Source: VXOI01 sp965197575
GTDB lineage: Bacteria > Chloroflexota > Dehalococcoidia > Lucifugimonadales > UBA3495
Assembly (NCBI GenBank): GCA_965197575.1
Contig: OZ240214.1
Span: forward strand, 2,232,001-2,296,000
Length of the DNA stretch: 64,000 nt
Direction: 5' to 3'
Numbering within the stretch: position 1 is the first letter of the stretch; each line of letters starts with the position of its first letter. The notes beneath the pieces are model-generated. The model searched no databases. It worked only from the letters and a program-made list of their open reading frames with translations, and was not told the origin of the DNA. This document shows, one piece after another, positions 26,509 through 36,342 of the stretch. Position numbers and translations under genes: made by a program.

Positions 26509-28770
26509 CTAGTCGGCGGCTTGGAGACCGGCCGGCTCGCCGTTCTTGGCCCACATGGCCTCGAGGACCGCGGCGGGCGACATCGGCAACTCCGCCATCC
26601 GTACCCCGGTCGCGTGGTATATGGCGTTGGCTACCGCTGCCATGGGGGGAACGATGGGCACCTCGCCCACGCCCCGCACTCCGTAGGGATGGCCGGGGTT
26701 GGCGACCTCGACGATAATGGTGCTTATCATCGGCAGGTCGAGGCTGGTGGGCATCCGGTAGTCCAGGAACGTGGGGTTCTCCATCTGGCCGTTGTTGTTG
26801 AAGCGGTATTCCTCGTTCAAGGCCCAGCCAATTCCCTGGACCACGCCGCCTTGAATCTGCCCCTCCACGTAGCTGGGGTGGATGGCCTTGCCGGCGTCCT
26901 GCACTGCGGTGTAGTCGAGGATGGTGACCTTGCCGGTGTCCGGATCGACTTCGACGTCCACGATGTGGGCGGCGAAAGCTCCACCCGCGCCAGCGTGGTT
27001 GACGGTCATCTGGCTGGAGATCAGCCCGCCGGTGCGGCTTAGTTGTCCGGCCAACTCCTTGAAGCTCATCCTGAGTTCTTGGTCGGACTTGTGCTGAAAT
27101 ACGCCGTCAACCAGGTCGACGTCCGCGGAGTCCACATCCCAGATGCTGCCAGCCCGGTCGATCATCTGCCGCTTGATGTCCTGGGCGCAGTCGTAGGCCG
27201 CCCAGCCGGTGGCGAAGGTCGTCCGGCTGCCCCCGGTCAGGAAGGTGTAGCCCACGGAATCGGTGTCAGCGACACTGGGGCGGACATCCTCCGCCGGGAT
27301 TCCCAGGACCTCGGCCGCCTGCATCGCGATGGAGGCCCGGGTGCCGCCGATGTCGGTGGAGCCCTCCACCAGCATGATCGTGCCGTCGGAGTTCACGCTG
27401 ATGGCGGCGCTGGACTGCAAGCCGATGTTGAACCAGAAGCCGGCGGCCATGCCGCGGCCCCGGTTCGGCCCGCTGATATTTGACCGGTACTGGTCGGAGT
27501 CCCTGGCAGCCTCCAGGGTTTCCTGGTTTCCAATCTTGCCGAACTCCGGGCCGTCGACCCGCCGCGTCCCCTCCTTGGAGGCGTTGCGGATGCGGAACTC
27601 AATCGGGTCGAGCTCCAATCTCTCGGCCAACTCGTCGACCACCGTCTCGCAGGCGAAGGCGGCAATCGGCGCGCCGGGGGCCCGGTAGGCGGCGACCGGC
27701 GGCTTGTTGACCACCACGTCGTAGCCGTTCACCCTTGCGTTCTCAATGTCGTAGCAGGCGAGCATACACTGAGCGCCCGCGGTCACCGGGGAGCCTGGGA
27801 AAGCTCCGGCGTCGAAGGCCAGGTAAGCGTCGGCGGCCACGATCTTGCCGGAGCGGTCAGCGCCCATCTTGATCCACATGTAGGACCCAGAGGTGGGGCC
27901 GGTGCCCTCGAAGACCTCGCTGCGGGACATGGTCATCTTGACTGCCACGCCGGTCTTCCGGGAAAGCAGCGCGGCCAGCGGCTCGAGGTAGATGGGAATC
28001 TTTCCGCCGAACCCGCCGCCGATCTCCATGGGTATAACCTTGACCTTGGAAACCGGCAGGTCGAGCACCCCGGCTAAAGAATCCCGGGTCGTGAAAGCGC
28101 CCTGGGTGCTGACCCAAACGGTCACTTCATCGTTGGCGTTCCAGAAGGCGGCCCCGTTCTGCGGCTCGATGTAGCCTTGGTGAACCGTGGCGGTGGTGTA
28201 CTCCCGCTCCACGATTATATCGGCGGCGGCGAACCCGGCATCGAGGTCGCCCTGCTCGTAACGGAAGTGGGTGGCGATATTGCTGTGCTTGTCGGTCTTC
28301 TCGCCCAGTTCATCGGTGGTCTGGTCTTCCTGTATCAGGGCGGCCCCTTCCGCCATTGCCGCCCGGACCTCGGTGGCGGCCAAGAGCACCTCGTACTCCA
28401 CCTCGATCAGTTCCAGGGCCACCTCAGCGTCGTGGGCGCTGGCGGCGGCGACGGCGGCGACCGGGTGGCCTTTGTACAGCGCCTTGTCCCGGGCCAAGAC
28501 CTTGCGCGCGGCCGCGTTATCGACGGGCATGTCGGAGCCTACGACAATTGCCCGGACACCCGGAGAGGCCTCGGCCTTCGAGGTGTTGATGGACTTGATG
28601 CGGGCGTGGGCGTGGGGGCTGCGGAGGACTTTGGCGTAGAGCATTCCGGCTGATTCGTAATCGGCGCCATACTTGGCCCGGCCGGTCACCTTGTCGGTGC
28701 CGTCGTGCCGGATCGGACGGGTGCCGACCACTTTGTACTCGGTGTTGGATAGGACGACATTGGAGGCCAT
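26509..28770 (-). CDS. xanthine dehydrogenase-family molybdenum-binding subunit (stand-alone)
   Basis: A 753-residue large subunit of the xanthine dehydrogenase/CO dehydrogenase family. The N-terminal a/b hammerhead domain begins with RPIRHDGTDKVTGRAKYGADY. The molybdopterin regions follow: GGGFGGKIPIYLEPLAALLSRKTG, AYRAPGAP, and near the C-terminus GVRGVGEVPIVPP, whose Glu is the catalytic base of this family. The CoxL-specific AYRCSFR loop is not seen, so CO oxidation is unlikely. Normally FAD and 2Fe-2S subunits are adjacent; neither is near. It would hydroxylate an aldehyde or N-heterocycle with electrons passed to subunits coded elsewhere. Confidence 0.9.
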   Translation of the reverse strand: MASNVVLSNTEYKVVGTRPIRHDGTDKVTGRAKYGADYESAGMLYAKVLRSPHAHARIKSINTSKAEASPGVRAIVVGSDMPVDNAAARKVLARDKALYKGHPVAAVAAASAHDAEVALELIEVEYEVLLAATEVRAAMAEGAALIQEDQTTDELGEKTDKHSNIATHFRYEQGDLDAGFAAADIIVEREYTTATVHQGYIEPQNGAAFWNANDEVTVWVSTQGAFTTRDSLAGVLDLPVSKVKVIPMEIGGGFGGKIPIYLEPLAALLSRKTGVAVKMTMSRSEVFEGTGPTSGSYMWIKMGADRSGKIVAADAYLAFDAGAFPGSPVTAGAQCMLACYDIENARVNGYDVVVNKPPVAAYRAPGAPIAAFACETVVDELAERLELDPIEFRIRNASKEGTRRVDGPEFGKIGNQETLEAARDSDQYRSNISGPNRGRGMAAGFWFNIGLQSSAAISVNSDGTIMLVEGSTDIGGTRASIAMQAAEVLGIPAEDVRPSVADTDSVGYTFLTGGSRTTFATGWAAYDCAQDIKRQMIDRAGSIWDVDSADVDLVDGVFQHKSDQELRMSFKELAGQLSRTGGLISSQMTVNHAGAGGAFAAHIVDVEVDPDTGKVTILDYTAVQDAGKAIHPSYVEGQIQGGVVQGIGWALNEEYRFNNNGQMENPTFLDYRMPTSLDLPMISTIIVEVANPGHPYGVRGVGEVPIVPPMAAVANAIYHATGVRMAELPMSPAAVLEAMWAKNGEPAGLQAAD

Positions 28771-28904
28771 TTACTTACACCTCACACGGATTTTGAAGCT
28801 CTGTGCGGCTTGCGGAATTGTACCACAGGCCGCTACATACTTGCGGTGGTTCAGGCGTATAATGCCCCGAAGAGCAACTCTAACCTCGCCCCGCGAGGCA
28901 CGCT

Positions 28905-29642
28905 ATGACCACCAGAACCTTTCCCGTTTCTGAGACAGAGCGCAGGACCCCCTACAACTTTCCCGACCCACCGCCGCCGGAAGACATGAACGACTACCTC
29001 TATCTTACCGAACCGGGCTTCCCTCCCGCCCTGGTCAGGCACTTCGGACACCGCGACACCAACATGGTCATGGCGGGGATCTATGTTTCACAGACTCTCC
29101 CCGTGACTCAGGAGGGCCTGCTCTATCCCGACCTGCTCATCGCCTTCGACGTTGACCGCGAAGCCGTCATCGCCCGCAAAGGCTTCGTCATCAACGAGCA
29201 GGGCAAGCCGCCGGACTTCGTGTTGGAAGTCGGCTCGGAAACCACCGGACGACGCGACGTCACGACCAAGCGGGACGGATACGCCGCCCTGGGCATCCCG
29301 GAATACTGGCGTTTCGATCCCTCCGGCGGCCGGTATCACCGGGGGGCGGCTCTGGCCGGAGACCGGCTGGTGGACGGCCGGTATGAAGCCATCCCCATTC
29401 ACCGGACGGGCGAAGGCGATTACCGGGGCCACAGCCCCGCGCTGAACTTGGAACTGCGCTGGGAAAGCGGCCAACTGCACTGGTACGACCCGGTGGCGCA
29501 ACACTATTTGCCCTCCTACCATGACGAGAGCGACGCCCGTATCGCCGCGGAGGCCCAACGCGACGCCGCCGAGGCGCGCGTTCGCCAACTGGAAGAGCAA
29601 CTCCAACGCCGGCTGGACCCCGGCCTGCCGGAAACGTCGTAG
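28905..29642 (+). CDS. Uma2-family PD-(D/E)XK endonuclease with C-terminal coiled coil
   Basis: A 245-residue Uma2 protein. The nuclease core has LLYPDLLIAFD (catalytic Asp), PPDFVLEVGSETTGRRD (Glu) and the downstream TKRDGYAALGIPEYW with the Lys, so the catalytic set appears intact. The last 35 residues form an Ala/Arg/Glu-rich coiled coil (ARIAAEAQRDAAEARVRQLE). Uma2 genes are multiplied in Cyanobacteria and Chloroflexota; their biological role is unsettled, with mobility or toxin-like suggestions. The gene is divergent from the molybdenum enzyme and precedes the CoA-transferase region. Confidence 0.88.
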   Translation: MTTRTFPVSETERRTPYNFPDPPPPEDMNDYLYLTEPGFPPALVRHFGHRDTNMVMAGIYVSQTLPVTQEGLLYPDLLIAFDVDREAVIARKGFVINEQGKPPDFVLEVGSETTGRRDVTTKRDGYAALGIPEYWRFDPSGGRYHRGAALAGDRLVDGRYEAIPIHRTGEGDYRGHSPALNLELRWESGQLHWYDPVAQHYLPSYHDESDARIAAEAQRDAAEARVRQLEEQLQRRLDPGLPETS

Positions 29643-29687
29643 CGCGTCATTGAATCAGGGAAATCACACCCACCGTCGGAGACAAAC

Positions 29688-30914
29688 ATGCAGCCACTCG
29701 CCGGCATCCGCGTCCTCAGCGTCACCGTTTATCTGGCGGGGCCCTTTGCCGCTATGAACCTGGCGCGGTTGGGGGCGGAGGTCATCAAGGTGGAGATTCC
29801 GGGCCGGGGCGACCCGGTGCGCGGCAACGGCCCCTTCGCCGGACCCGGCGGCACCCACGCCCAACGCCAGTCGGAGCAGGACATTTCCACCCGTTTCCTG
29901 AAGCGCACCCAGGGCGTGAAGAGCGTGACCCTAGACCTGAAGCATCCGCGAGGCCGCGAGATGTTCCTCGAAATGGCCAACGAATGCGACGTGGTGCTGG
30001 AAAACCTGGCCCCCGGTTCGCTGCGCCGTCTCGGTTTGGGCTACGAAGAAGTGGCCAGGGTCAACCCCGGCATCGTCTACGCCTCAATCTCCGGCTACGG
30101 TCAGACCGGCCCCTACGCCGACAAACCGGCCCACGATCCCCAGATTCAGGGTATGAGCGGGCTGATGGACATCAACGGCGACGCGGGCGGCCCGCCGATC
30201 AAGGTCGGTTTCTACATCGGCGACCTCGTGACCCCGATGTTCGCTTGCTACTCGATTCTCGCGGCCCTGCGAGAGAAGGAACGCACCGGGCAAGGCCAAT
30301 ACCTGGACGTATCCATGATGGACACGCTGGTCTCGCTGATGTTCATGGAGAACCTGGAAGAGACTATCGAGGACGGCCAACCCCTGCGGACGGGCAACAT
30401 CAGCCGCAGCGGCCCCACCGGTCTCTACATGGCGCGGGACGGCGACGTTTCCATTACCGTCACCAGTGACGAGCAGTGGGCCAGGCTGGCGCGGGCCATG
30501 AACGCCCCGGAACTGCTGGAGGACCCGCGTTTCGGCACCTACGTTTCACGCACCGTCAACGTGGAAGCCGCGCGCCAGCTCATCCAGGAGCTGATCGGGC
30601 GGTTGTCGTTGAAGGAGACGCTGGAATGCCTGGAGGCCCACGACGTGCCCTGCGCTCCCGTGCGGACCGCCGAGCAGGTGATGGGCGACCCGCATTTCTG
30701 GGACCGAGGCAGCCTGACCGCCATGCGCCACGCCGGAATGACCGAGCCGGTCAAGGGCGTGGCCTCCGGCTACCCGGTGCGCTTCTCCGGCGGGGAGCTG
30801 CCGGAATCTCCCGGCGCGCCCACCCTCGGTATGCACAATCAGGAAATCTTCGCCAAGCTCTTGGGGTTGAACGAATCAGACCTGCAAGACCTGGCGGAGC
30901 AGAAGATAATCTAA
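29688..30914 (+). CDS. CaiB/BaiF (family III) CoA-transferase
   Basis: A 408-residue family III CoA-transferase, which moves CoA between carboxylic acids through an aspartyl-CoA anhydride. The start LAGIRVLSVTVYLAGPFAAMNLARLGAEVIKVE and the GYGQTGPYADKPAHDPQIQGMSG region are diagnostic; the Asp in AHDPQ (about residue 150) is the expected active-site nucleophile. It is the first of five such genes in the window and is followed after about 70 bases by a CitE-like lyase gene. Substrates are unknown. Confidence 0.9.
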   Translation: MQPLAGIRVLSVTVYLAGPFAAMNLARLGAEVIKVEIPGRGDPVRGNGPFAGPGGTHAQRQSEQDISTRFLKRTQGVKSVTLDLKHPRGREMFLEMANECDVVLENLAPGSLRRLGLGYEEVARVNPGIVYASISGYGQTGPYADKPAHDPQIQGMSGLMDINGDAGGPPIKVGFYIGDLVTPMFACYSILAALREKERTGQGQYLDVSMMDTLVSLMFMENLEETIEDGQPLRTGNISRSGPTGLYMARDGDVSITVTSDEQWARLARAMNAPELLEDPRFGTYVSRTVNVEAARQLIQELIGRLSLKETLECLEAHDVPCAPVRTAEQVMGDPHFWDRGSLTAMRHAGMTEPVKGVASGYPVRFSGGELPESPGAPTLGMHNQEIFAKLLGLNESDLQDLAEQKII

Positions 30915-30929
30915 CAGAGCGCCAAAATT

Positions 30930-30963
30930 CCCCTCTCCCTCTGGGAGAGGGCAGGGGTGAGGG
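30930..30963. repeat. pyrimidine/purine palindrome of a common dispersed type
   Basis: A palindrome of the CCCCTCTCCC..GGGAGAGGGC.GGGG kind lies in the short gap between the CoA-transferase and the CitE-like gene. Sequences of this form are frequent intergenic repeats in many bacteria. It may attenuate or process the transcript; it does not fill the ribosome site of the next gene. Confidence 0.6.
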
Positions 30964-30981
30964 AAAATCAGGAGGAATCGT

Positions 30982-31899
30982 TTGGCCGACGCGAAATCGA
31001 CCGCCCGGGCCAGGCCCATACGAACGGAGCTGTTCGTCCCGGGCAACAAGGAAGACTGGATGCGCAAGGCGCCCGGCTATGGCCCCGACGCGCTTATCCT
31101 GGACTTGGAAGACTCGGTGCCGGTGCCCAACAAGCCCGAAGCCCGGAAACTCGTTGGGAAGATGGTCGAAGAACTCGGCGAGGCTGGCGTGACCATCGTG
31201 GTGCGGGTGAACCGGCTGGAGACCGGGCTGACCGGCGAGGACCTGGAAGCCATCGTCGACCCTCACCTTTATTGCGTGATGCTGCCCAAGGTTCAGGGGC
31301 CTGATGATGTGGTCGAGGTGGACACGCTGCTCCGTCATTTGGAGCGGCGGGCGGGCATGGGCATAGGCAGCATCTTCATCGACCCGGCGCTGGAAACGGC
31401 GTCGGGCATCCGGCAGTCTTGGGAAATCGCCAACGCCTCGCCCCGCGTGGCCCACATGGGGGCCAGCGGCGGAAAGGGCGGGGACACCGCCCGGTCCATC
31501 GGGTTCCAGTGGACTCCCGAGGGCATGGAAACGCTGTTCCTGCGCTCGAAGGTGCTGGTGGACGTTCGCGCCGCCGGGATTCCCTACCCGATGAGCGGCG
31601 GCTGGATGGACATCCACGACCTCGACGGGCTGCGGGCGTCGGCCCGACAGGCCAAGCAGTTGGGCTACACCGGGATGCACCTGATCCACCCGTCCCACGT
31701 TCCGGTGGTCAACGAGGTGTTCACCCCTACGGTGGAAGAAGTCGCCCACTACAAGGGGCTGATTGAGGCGATGGAAGCGCAGCGTTCCGAGGGCGGCGCG
31801 GCCGTGACCTACGACGGCGACATGGTGGACATCGCCCACGAGGAGACGGCCCGGGCGATGCTGGCAATGGCCCGCGACATGGGGGTGCCCGGCGCGTGA
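30982..31899 (+). CDS. CitE-like HpcH/HpaI-family aldolase/lyase
   Basis: A 305-residue TIM-barrel protein of the HpcH/HpaI/CitE family. The opening RTELFVPGNKEDWMRKAPGYGPDALILDLEDSVP is the family signature with the acidic metal ligands; GSIFIDPALETASGIRQ supplies the second metal ligand region. Members cleave malyl-CoA, citramalyl-CoA, citryl-CoA or related esters. The TTG start is chosen because CAGGAGGA lies 7 bases upstream. The stop overlaps the next start by 4 bases. Beside several CoA-transferases and a hydratase, a CoA-ester cleavage is the most likely reaction. Confidence 0.85.
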   Translation: MADAKSTARARPIRTELFVPGNKEDWMRKAPGYGPDALILDLEDSVPVPNKPEARKLVGKMVEELGEAGVTIVVRVNRLETGLTGEDLEAIVDPHLYCVMLPKVQGPDDVVEVDTLLRHLERRAGMGIGSIFIDPALETASGIRQSWEIANASPRVAHMGASGGKGGDTARSIGFQWTPEGMETLFLRSKVLVDVRAAGIPYPMSGGWMDIHDLDGLRASARQAKQLGYTGMHLIHPSHVPVVNEVFTPTVEEVAHYKGLIEAMEAQRSEGGAAVTYDGDMVDIAHEETARAMLAMARDMGVPGA

Positions 31900-32630
31900 G
31901 CACCTCTCCGGCGCGTTTCATCCCGATGCAGGGTTGCGTCAATTTCCGGGACCTCGGCGGCTACCGGACCCGAGAGGGACGCACGGTAAAGTGGCGCAGG
32001 CTCTTCCGCAGCGACGCCCTCCAGGAATTGACCGAAGGCGATGCCGCCTACGGCGTCGAGGAGCTTGCTCTCACCACCATCGTCGATCTACGCAATACCG
32101 ATGAGATGCGGCGCGACGGTGTCGGCCCCTGGCCGGAAATGGGCGTGGCGTATCACCATTTCCCGCTCTTGGACGGGCGAGGAATCCCTCCCATCGCCGG
32201 GCACGACGTGGCGGAGCGGCTGACCAACACCTACCTGTGGGCTATCCGAAACTCAGGCAAGCTAATCGCCGAGGCGGTCGATACCGTTGCCAGTGCCGAG
32301 GGGCGTGGCGCGGTCTTCCATTGCAGCGCCGGCAAAGACCGCACCGGGATCGTCGCCGCCCTGATTCTGGAGGTCTTGGGCGTGGACGGCGAAACGGCGG
32401 CCCAGGACTATCTCTTGACCAACGAAATAATCGACCGGCTGGTGGAGCGTATTCACAAGATGGACCCATCCTCCAGCGCCACCGCCGAGTCCATTCGCGC
32501 TCAGCCCATCGCTTTCGAGAAGTTCCAGACCACTCTCAATTCCGAATTCGGCGGGGCCGAGGAATACCTGCGCTCCCACGGGCTAAGCGGCGAAGCGCTA
32601 CAGTCGCTCCGGGCGACGCTGCTGGACTGA
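31896..32630 (+). CDS. tyrosine-protein phosphatase-like (Tyr_phosphatase3)
   Basis: A 244-residue phosphatase of the bacterial PTP-like group. The P-loop HCSAGKDRTGIV (about residue 141) contains the nucleophilic Cys and the phosphate-binding Arg. The N-terminal GCVNFRDLGGYRTREGR motif is typical of the family of LipA/MptpB type, which dephosphorylates proteins or phosphoinositides. The GTG start overlaps the previous stop, so it is co-translated with the CitE-like gene and probably belongs to the same operon. Confidence 0.88.
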   Translation: MSTSPARFIPMQGCVNFRDLGGYRTREGRTVKWRRLFRSDALQELTEGDAAYGVEELALTTIVDLRNTDEMRRDGVGPWPEMGVAYHHFPLLDGRGIPPIAGHDVAERLTNTYLWAIRNSGKLIAEAVDTVASAEGRGAVFHCSAGKDRTGIVAALILEVLGVDGETAAQDYLLTNEIIDRLVERIHKMDPSSSATAESIRAQPIAFEKFQTTLNSEFGGAEEYLRSHGLSGEALQSLRATLLD

Positions 32631-32635
32631 AGCGG

Positions 32636-33862
32636 ATGACGACTTACTCCGTGCTGGGCGGGCTGAGGGTCTTGGAGCTGGGGGAGGCGATCTCCGCTCC
32701 CTACTGCGGCAAGCTGCTGGCCGACATGGGGGCCGGCGTGGTCAAGGTCGAGCGGGTGGGCGGGCGACCGGAAATGCAAGGCGACCAGTCCCGCGAGTAC
32801 GGCCCCTTCCTGAACGACGACCCCCACCACGAGCGCAGCGGCCTCTATCTGTACCTGAACAGCAACAAGCGGGGCGTAACGCTGAACCTGGAAACTCCCA
32901 CCGGACGGGAGATCCTGGGCGGATTGCTGGGACAATCCGACGTGTTCGTCCACAACCTCCATCCCGTGGAGATGGACCGCTTGGGCCTGTCCTACGAACC
33001 TTTGGTCCACTACAACCCCGGCATCGTCATGGCCTCTATTACGCCCTTCGGCCTCACTGGACCTTACAGGAACTACAAGGCTTACGACATCAATCTGGCG
33101 GCGGGAGGCGGCATCTCCGAGGGGTTGGGCAGCCCCGACCGCGAGCCCCTGACCTTCGGCACGCCCCAGGTCGGCTACTTCGCCGGAAGCGCCGCCGCAT
33201 CCGCCATCGTCATCGCACTGCTGGCCCAGGAGGACGGCGGCCCCGGTCAGCACATCGACATCGCCGAAGTCGAGACGATGGCCGGTGTCTACAACGGCCC
33301 CGAAGCCCTGATGGCCGTCTACCAGTGGCGGGCGACCCGGCGCACCGGCCACCACGCGCTGGACTTTCCCTACCCCAACTGCATCCTGCGCTGCAAGGAC
33401 GGGTTCATCTTCGTGGGCGCTCCCGAGGGACGCCAGTGGCGCAGGCTGTTGGAGGTTATGGGCAGCCCGGAGTGGTCCCAAGACCCCCGGTTCCGTAACC
33501 GGACGGTGATGAACAACCAGTACGCCGACGAGGTGGACGGCTACGTCGAAGAATGGCTGCTGGACTACACCAAGGAGGAACTGCTGGCCATCGCCTTGGA
33601 GCATCGCGTGCCCCTGGCCCCGGTGCGGGGTTTCGACGAGGTGCGGCACGACCCCAGCCTGGCCGGGCAATTCCAGCCTATCCACCGCGCCGACACCGGT
33701 CCCGTGGCTTATCCTGGTCCGCCGTATGAACTGGCCGGGGAAGCCCCGACGGGACCCCTCCCCGCGCCAACCTTGGGCCAGCACAACGAGGAGGTCTACT
33801 GCGCGGGGCTGGGCTATACTAGCGAAGAACTGGTGAAGCTCTACCAGACCGGGATCATCTAA
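32636..33862 (+). CDS. CaiB/BaiF (family III) CoA-transferase
   Basis: A 408-residue family III CoA-transferase starting with GGLRVLELGEAISAPYCGKLLADMGAGVVKVE. The active-site region reads PFGLTGPYRNYKAYDINLAAGG, so an Asp is present at the nucleophile position in AYDIN. This subtype is closest in the window to the gene at 41693. The ATG lies 6 bases after the phosphatase stop with GCGGATG context and follows in the same operon. Confidence 0.9.
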   Translation: MTTYSVLGGLRVLELGEAISAPYCGKLLADMGAGVVKVERVGGRPEMQGDQSREYGPFLNDDPHHERSGLYLYLNSNKRGVTLNLETPTGREILGGLLGQSDVFVHNLHPVEMDRLGLSYEPLVHYNPGIVMASITPFGLTGPYRNYKAYDINLAAGGGISEGLGSPDREPLTFGTPQVGYFAGSAAASAIVIALLAQEDGGPGQHIDIAEVETMAGVYNGPEALMAVYQWRATRRTGHHALDFPYPNCILRCKDGFIFVGAPEGRQWRRLLEVMGSPEWSQDPRFRNRTVMNNQYADEVDGYVEEWLLDYTKEELLAIALEHRVPLAPVRGFDEVRHDPSLAGQFQPIHRADTGPVAYPGPPYELAGEAPTGPLPAPTLGQHNEEVYCAGLGYTSEELVKLYQTGII

Positions 33863-33909
33863 GCGGGACTGCCTAAATGGGACTGTAGAACAGGCTCCGG
33901 GGGAACCGA

Positions 33910-36324
33910 GTGAGTGTTGAACACCTGAAGGCGCCGCCGGAACGGCTCACCTGCCGTTGCGACCCGGACAGTCTGGGCTTCGAGACCACGGCCGACGTTG
34001 AGCCTCTGGACAGCGCAATCGGCCAGGAACGGGCCATTAGCGCGCTGGAAATGGGGCTGGACATCGACGCCGGCGGCTTCAACGTGTTCGTCTCCGGTGT
34101 GCCCGGCACCGGCCGCAACACCACCCTCCGCGCCCACTTGGAGCGCACCTCGGCGACCAAGCCCAACCCGCCCGACTGGGGCTACGTCTACAACTTCACC
34201 GACCCGGCGCAGCCCGCGCCCCTCTGTCTGCCCTGCGGCCTGATGCGGATGCTGGCCCAAGACATGGAGCAGTTGGTCGAGACCTGCCGCGAGGAGATAC
34301 CGGCGGTCTTTGACAGCGACGACTACCGCCACCGCGTCCAGGACATCCTGAACGACGTACAGGCCCAGCGCCAGTCGGTGACGGACGGATACGAGAAGCA
34401 GGCCAGGGAGCGGGGGTTCACCCTGTCCCTGACCCAGACCGGCGCTCAGGTGCAGATCACGCCTGTGGCCCTCCACCCCGAGGGGCGTCCGCTGACCCAG
34501 GAGGAATTCGCCCAGCTCCCGGAGCCGGTGCAGGCCCAACTCCGGGAAAGGGCCGCGGAGGTGCAGCACGACATCGACCATGCCCTGGCCGAGTTCCGTC
34601 GGCTGAACCAGCAGGTCCACGACCGCCAGCGCGGTGTCGACGCGGAGTTGGTGCGCTACACCTTGCAGCCGATCATCGACGGCCTGCAAGAGAAATACGA
34701 AGAACACCGGGACGTGGTCTCGTACCTGGACGAAGTGGAAGCCGACATGGTTTCCCATACCGAGGCGTTCAAGCCACGGGGCGATGAGCCAATCCCGGGC
34801 GGAGTGCCAACCCGCGACACCGGCGAGGATAACTTCTTCCTGCGCTATCAGGTCAACGATCTGGTGGACAACGCCCTCTGCAACGGCGCACCAGTGGAGT
34901 TCGAGAACAATCCGTCCTACTACAACCTCTTCGGCAGGATCGACTACCGGGCCCGCATGGGCGCTCTCACCACCGACCACTCCATGATCAAGGCCGGGGC
35001 GCTGCACCGGGCCAGCGGCGGGTATCTGGTGATACAGGCCAAGGACCTCCTGGCCAACCCGATGTCTTGGGACACGCTCAAGCGGGTGCTGCGAAGCGGC
35101 GAGCTCCGTGTCGAGAACATCGGCGAGCAGAACACCGCCGTCCCCACCACCACCATGCGGCCCCGGCCCATCCCGGTCGCGGCGAAAGTCGTGCTGGTGG
35201 GAAACCCCGGCGTCCTCTACGCCCTGCAAGCGGCCGACGAAGACTTCCGGCGCTTCTTCAAGGTGACCGCCGAGTTCGACACGGTGATGGACCGGACGCC
35301 GGAGAACATCGCCAAGTACGCGGCCTTCGTCGCCTCTCGCGTGGCCGAAAAGGGCCTGCGCCCCTTCGACAAGACGGCGGTGGCCGCGGTGGTGGACTAC
35401 TCCAGCCGCATCGTCGAGAACCAGGAAAAGCTGACGACCCGCTTCCTGCACGTGGCGGATGTTCTCGCCGAAGCGGACTATTGGGCCGGCAAGTCGGACC
35501 GGGCCACCGTGACCGCCGAGCACCTGACCAAAGCAGTCCGGCAGAGCCAATACCGGGCCAGCCTCACCGAGGACCGCCTGCTGGAGGCCATTGAAAACGG
35601 CACGGTGCGAATCGCCACCGGCGGCCGGGCGGTGGGACAGGTCAACGGGCTGGCAGTATACTCCTTGGGCGAGCACAGCTTCGGCAAACCCAGCCGCATC
35701 AGCGCCAAGGTCTCGTTGGGCCGCGGGCAGGTGGTGAACATCGACCGGGAGACCCGGATGAGCGGCCGGCTCCACGACAAGGGCTTCCTCATCCTGAACG
35801 GCTACCTGCAAGGAAAGTATGGCCGGAACAAGCCGCTCTCTATGTCGGCCAGCATCACCTTCGAGCAGTCCTACAGCGAGATAGACGGGGACAGCGCGTC
35901 TTCCGCCGAGCTTTACGCGCTGCTTTCGGAGCTGTCCGGCGTGGGCATTAACCAGGGCATCGCGGTCACCGGATCGGTGAACCAAGCCGGTGAAGTCCAG
36001 GCCATCGGCGGCGCGACCTACAAGATCGAGGGCTTCTTCGACGTTTGCAAGGCCAAGGGCCTGACCGGAGAGCAGGGGGTGATGGTGCCGAAGTCCAACG
36101 TCCGCAACCTGACGCTCGACCGGGAAGTGGTCGACGCGGTGCGGGCCGGCCAATTCCACATCTACGCCGTCTCGACCATAGACGAAGGCATCGAGGTCCT
36201 GACCGGGACGGCCGCCGGTGAGCCGGACGCCGACGGCCAATACCCCGAAGGGACCATTCACTGCCTGGTGGAGCGGCGGCTGGAAGAGATGGCGGAGAAG
36301 GCGCTGAGATTCTCCCACAAGTAA
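33910..36324 (+). CDS. Lon-like AAA protease (AAA_32/YcbZ type)
   Basis: An 804-residue Lon-related protein. The N-terminal domain has a Walker-A-like loop GVPGTGRNTT (about residue 63), with Arg-Asn in place of the usual Lys-Ser, as in this subfamily. A CLPCG segment follows, then a long helical region. The S16 protease domain has the catalytic Ser 662 in DGDSASSAE and Lys 705 in GGATYKIEGF, a complete Ser-Lys dyad. The GTG start is preceded by CCGGGGG. It is probably an ATP-assisted or ATP-independent cytoplasmic protease of quality-control type. It interrupts the metabolic gene series. Confidence 0.88.
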   Translation: MSVEHLKAPPERLTCRCDPDSLGFETTADVEPLDSAIGQERAISALEMGLDIDAGGFNVFVSGVPGTGRNTTLRAHLERTSATKPNPPDWGYVYNFTDPAQPAPLCLPCGLMRMLAQDMEQLVETCREEIPAVFDSDDYRHRVQDILNDVQAQRQSVTDGYEKQARERGFTLSLTQTGAQVQITPVALHPEGRPLTQEEFAQLPEPVQAQLRERAAEVQHDIDHALAEFRRLNQQVHDRQRGVDAELVRYTLQPIIDGLQEKYEEHRDVVSYLDEVEADMVSHTEAFKPRGDEPIPGGVPTRDTGEDNFFLRYQVNDLVDNALCNGAPVEFENNPSYYNLFGRIDYRARMGALTTDHSMIKAGALHRASGGYLVIQAKDLLANPMSWDTLKRVLRSGELRVENIGEQNTAVPTTTMRPRPIPVAAKVVLVGNPGVLYALQAADEDFRRFFKVTAEFDTVMDRTPENIAKYAAFVASRVAEKGLRPFDKTAVAAVVDYSSRIVENQEKLTTRFLHVADVLAEADYWAGKSDRATVTAEHLTKAVRQSQYRASLTEDRLLEAIENGTVRIATGGRAVGQVNGLAVYSLGEHSFGKPSRISAKVSLGRGQVVNIDRETRMSGRLHDKGFLILNGYLQGKYGRNKPLSMSASITFEQSYSEIDGDSASSAELYALLSELSGVGINQGIAVTGSVNQAGEVQAIGGATYKIEGFFDVCKAKGLTGEQGVMVPKSNVRNLTLDREVVDAVRAGQFHIYAVSTIDEGIEVLTGTAAGEPDADGQYPEGTIHCLVERRLEEMAEKALRFSHK

Positions 36325-36342
36325 TTTGCCGGAGGTGGCTTA

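Noticed and set aside
26509..28770. Aerobic CO dehydrogenase large subunit
   Set aside because: The AYRCSFR-type active-site loop of true CoxL is not present and the small and medium subunits are missing.
33859..36318. Minus-strand open frame of 819 codons opposite the Lon-like gene
   Set aside because: It mirrors the high-GC coding pattern of the plus strand, has no recognisable motif and the Lon-like protein with its Ser-Lys dyad explains the region.
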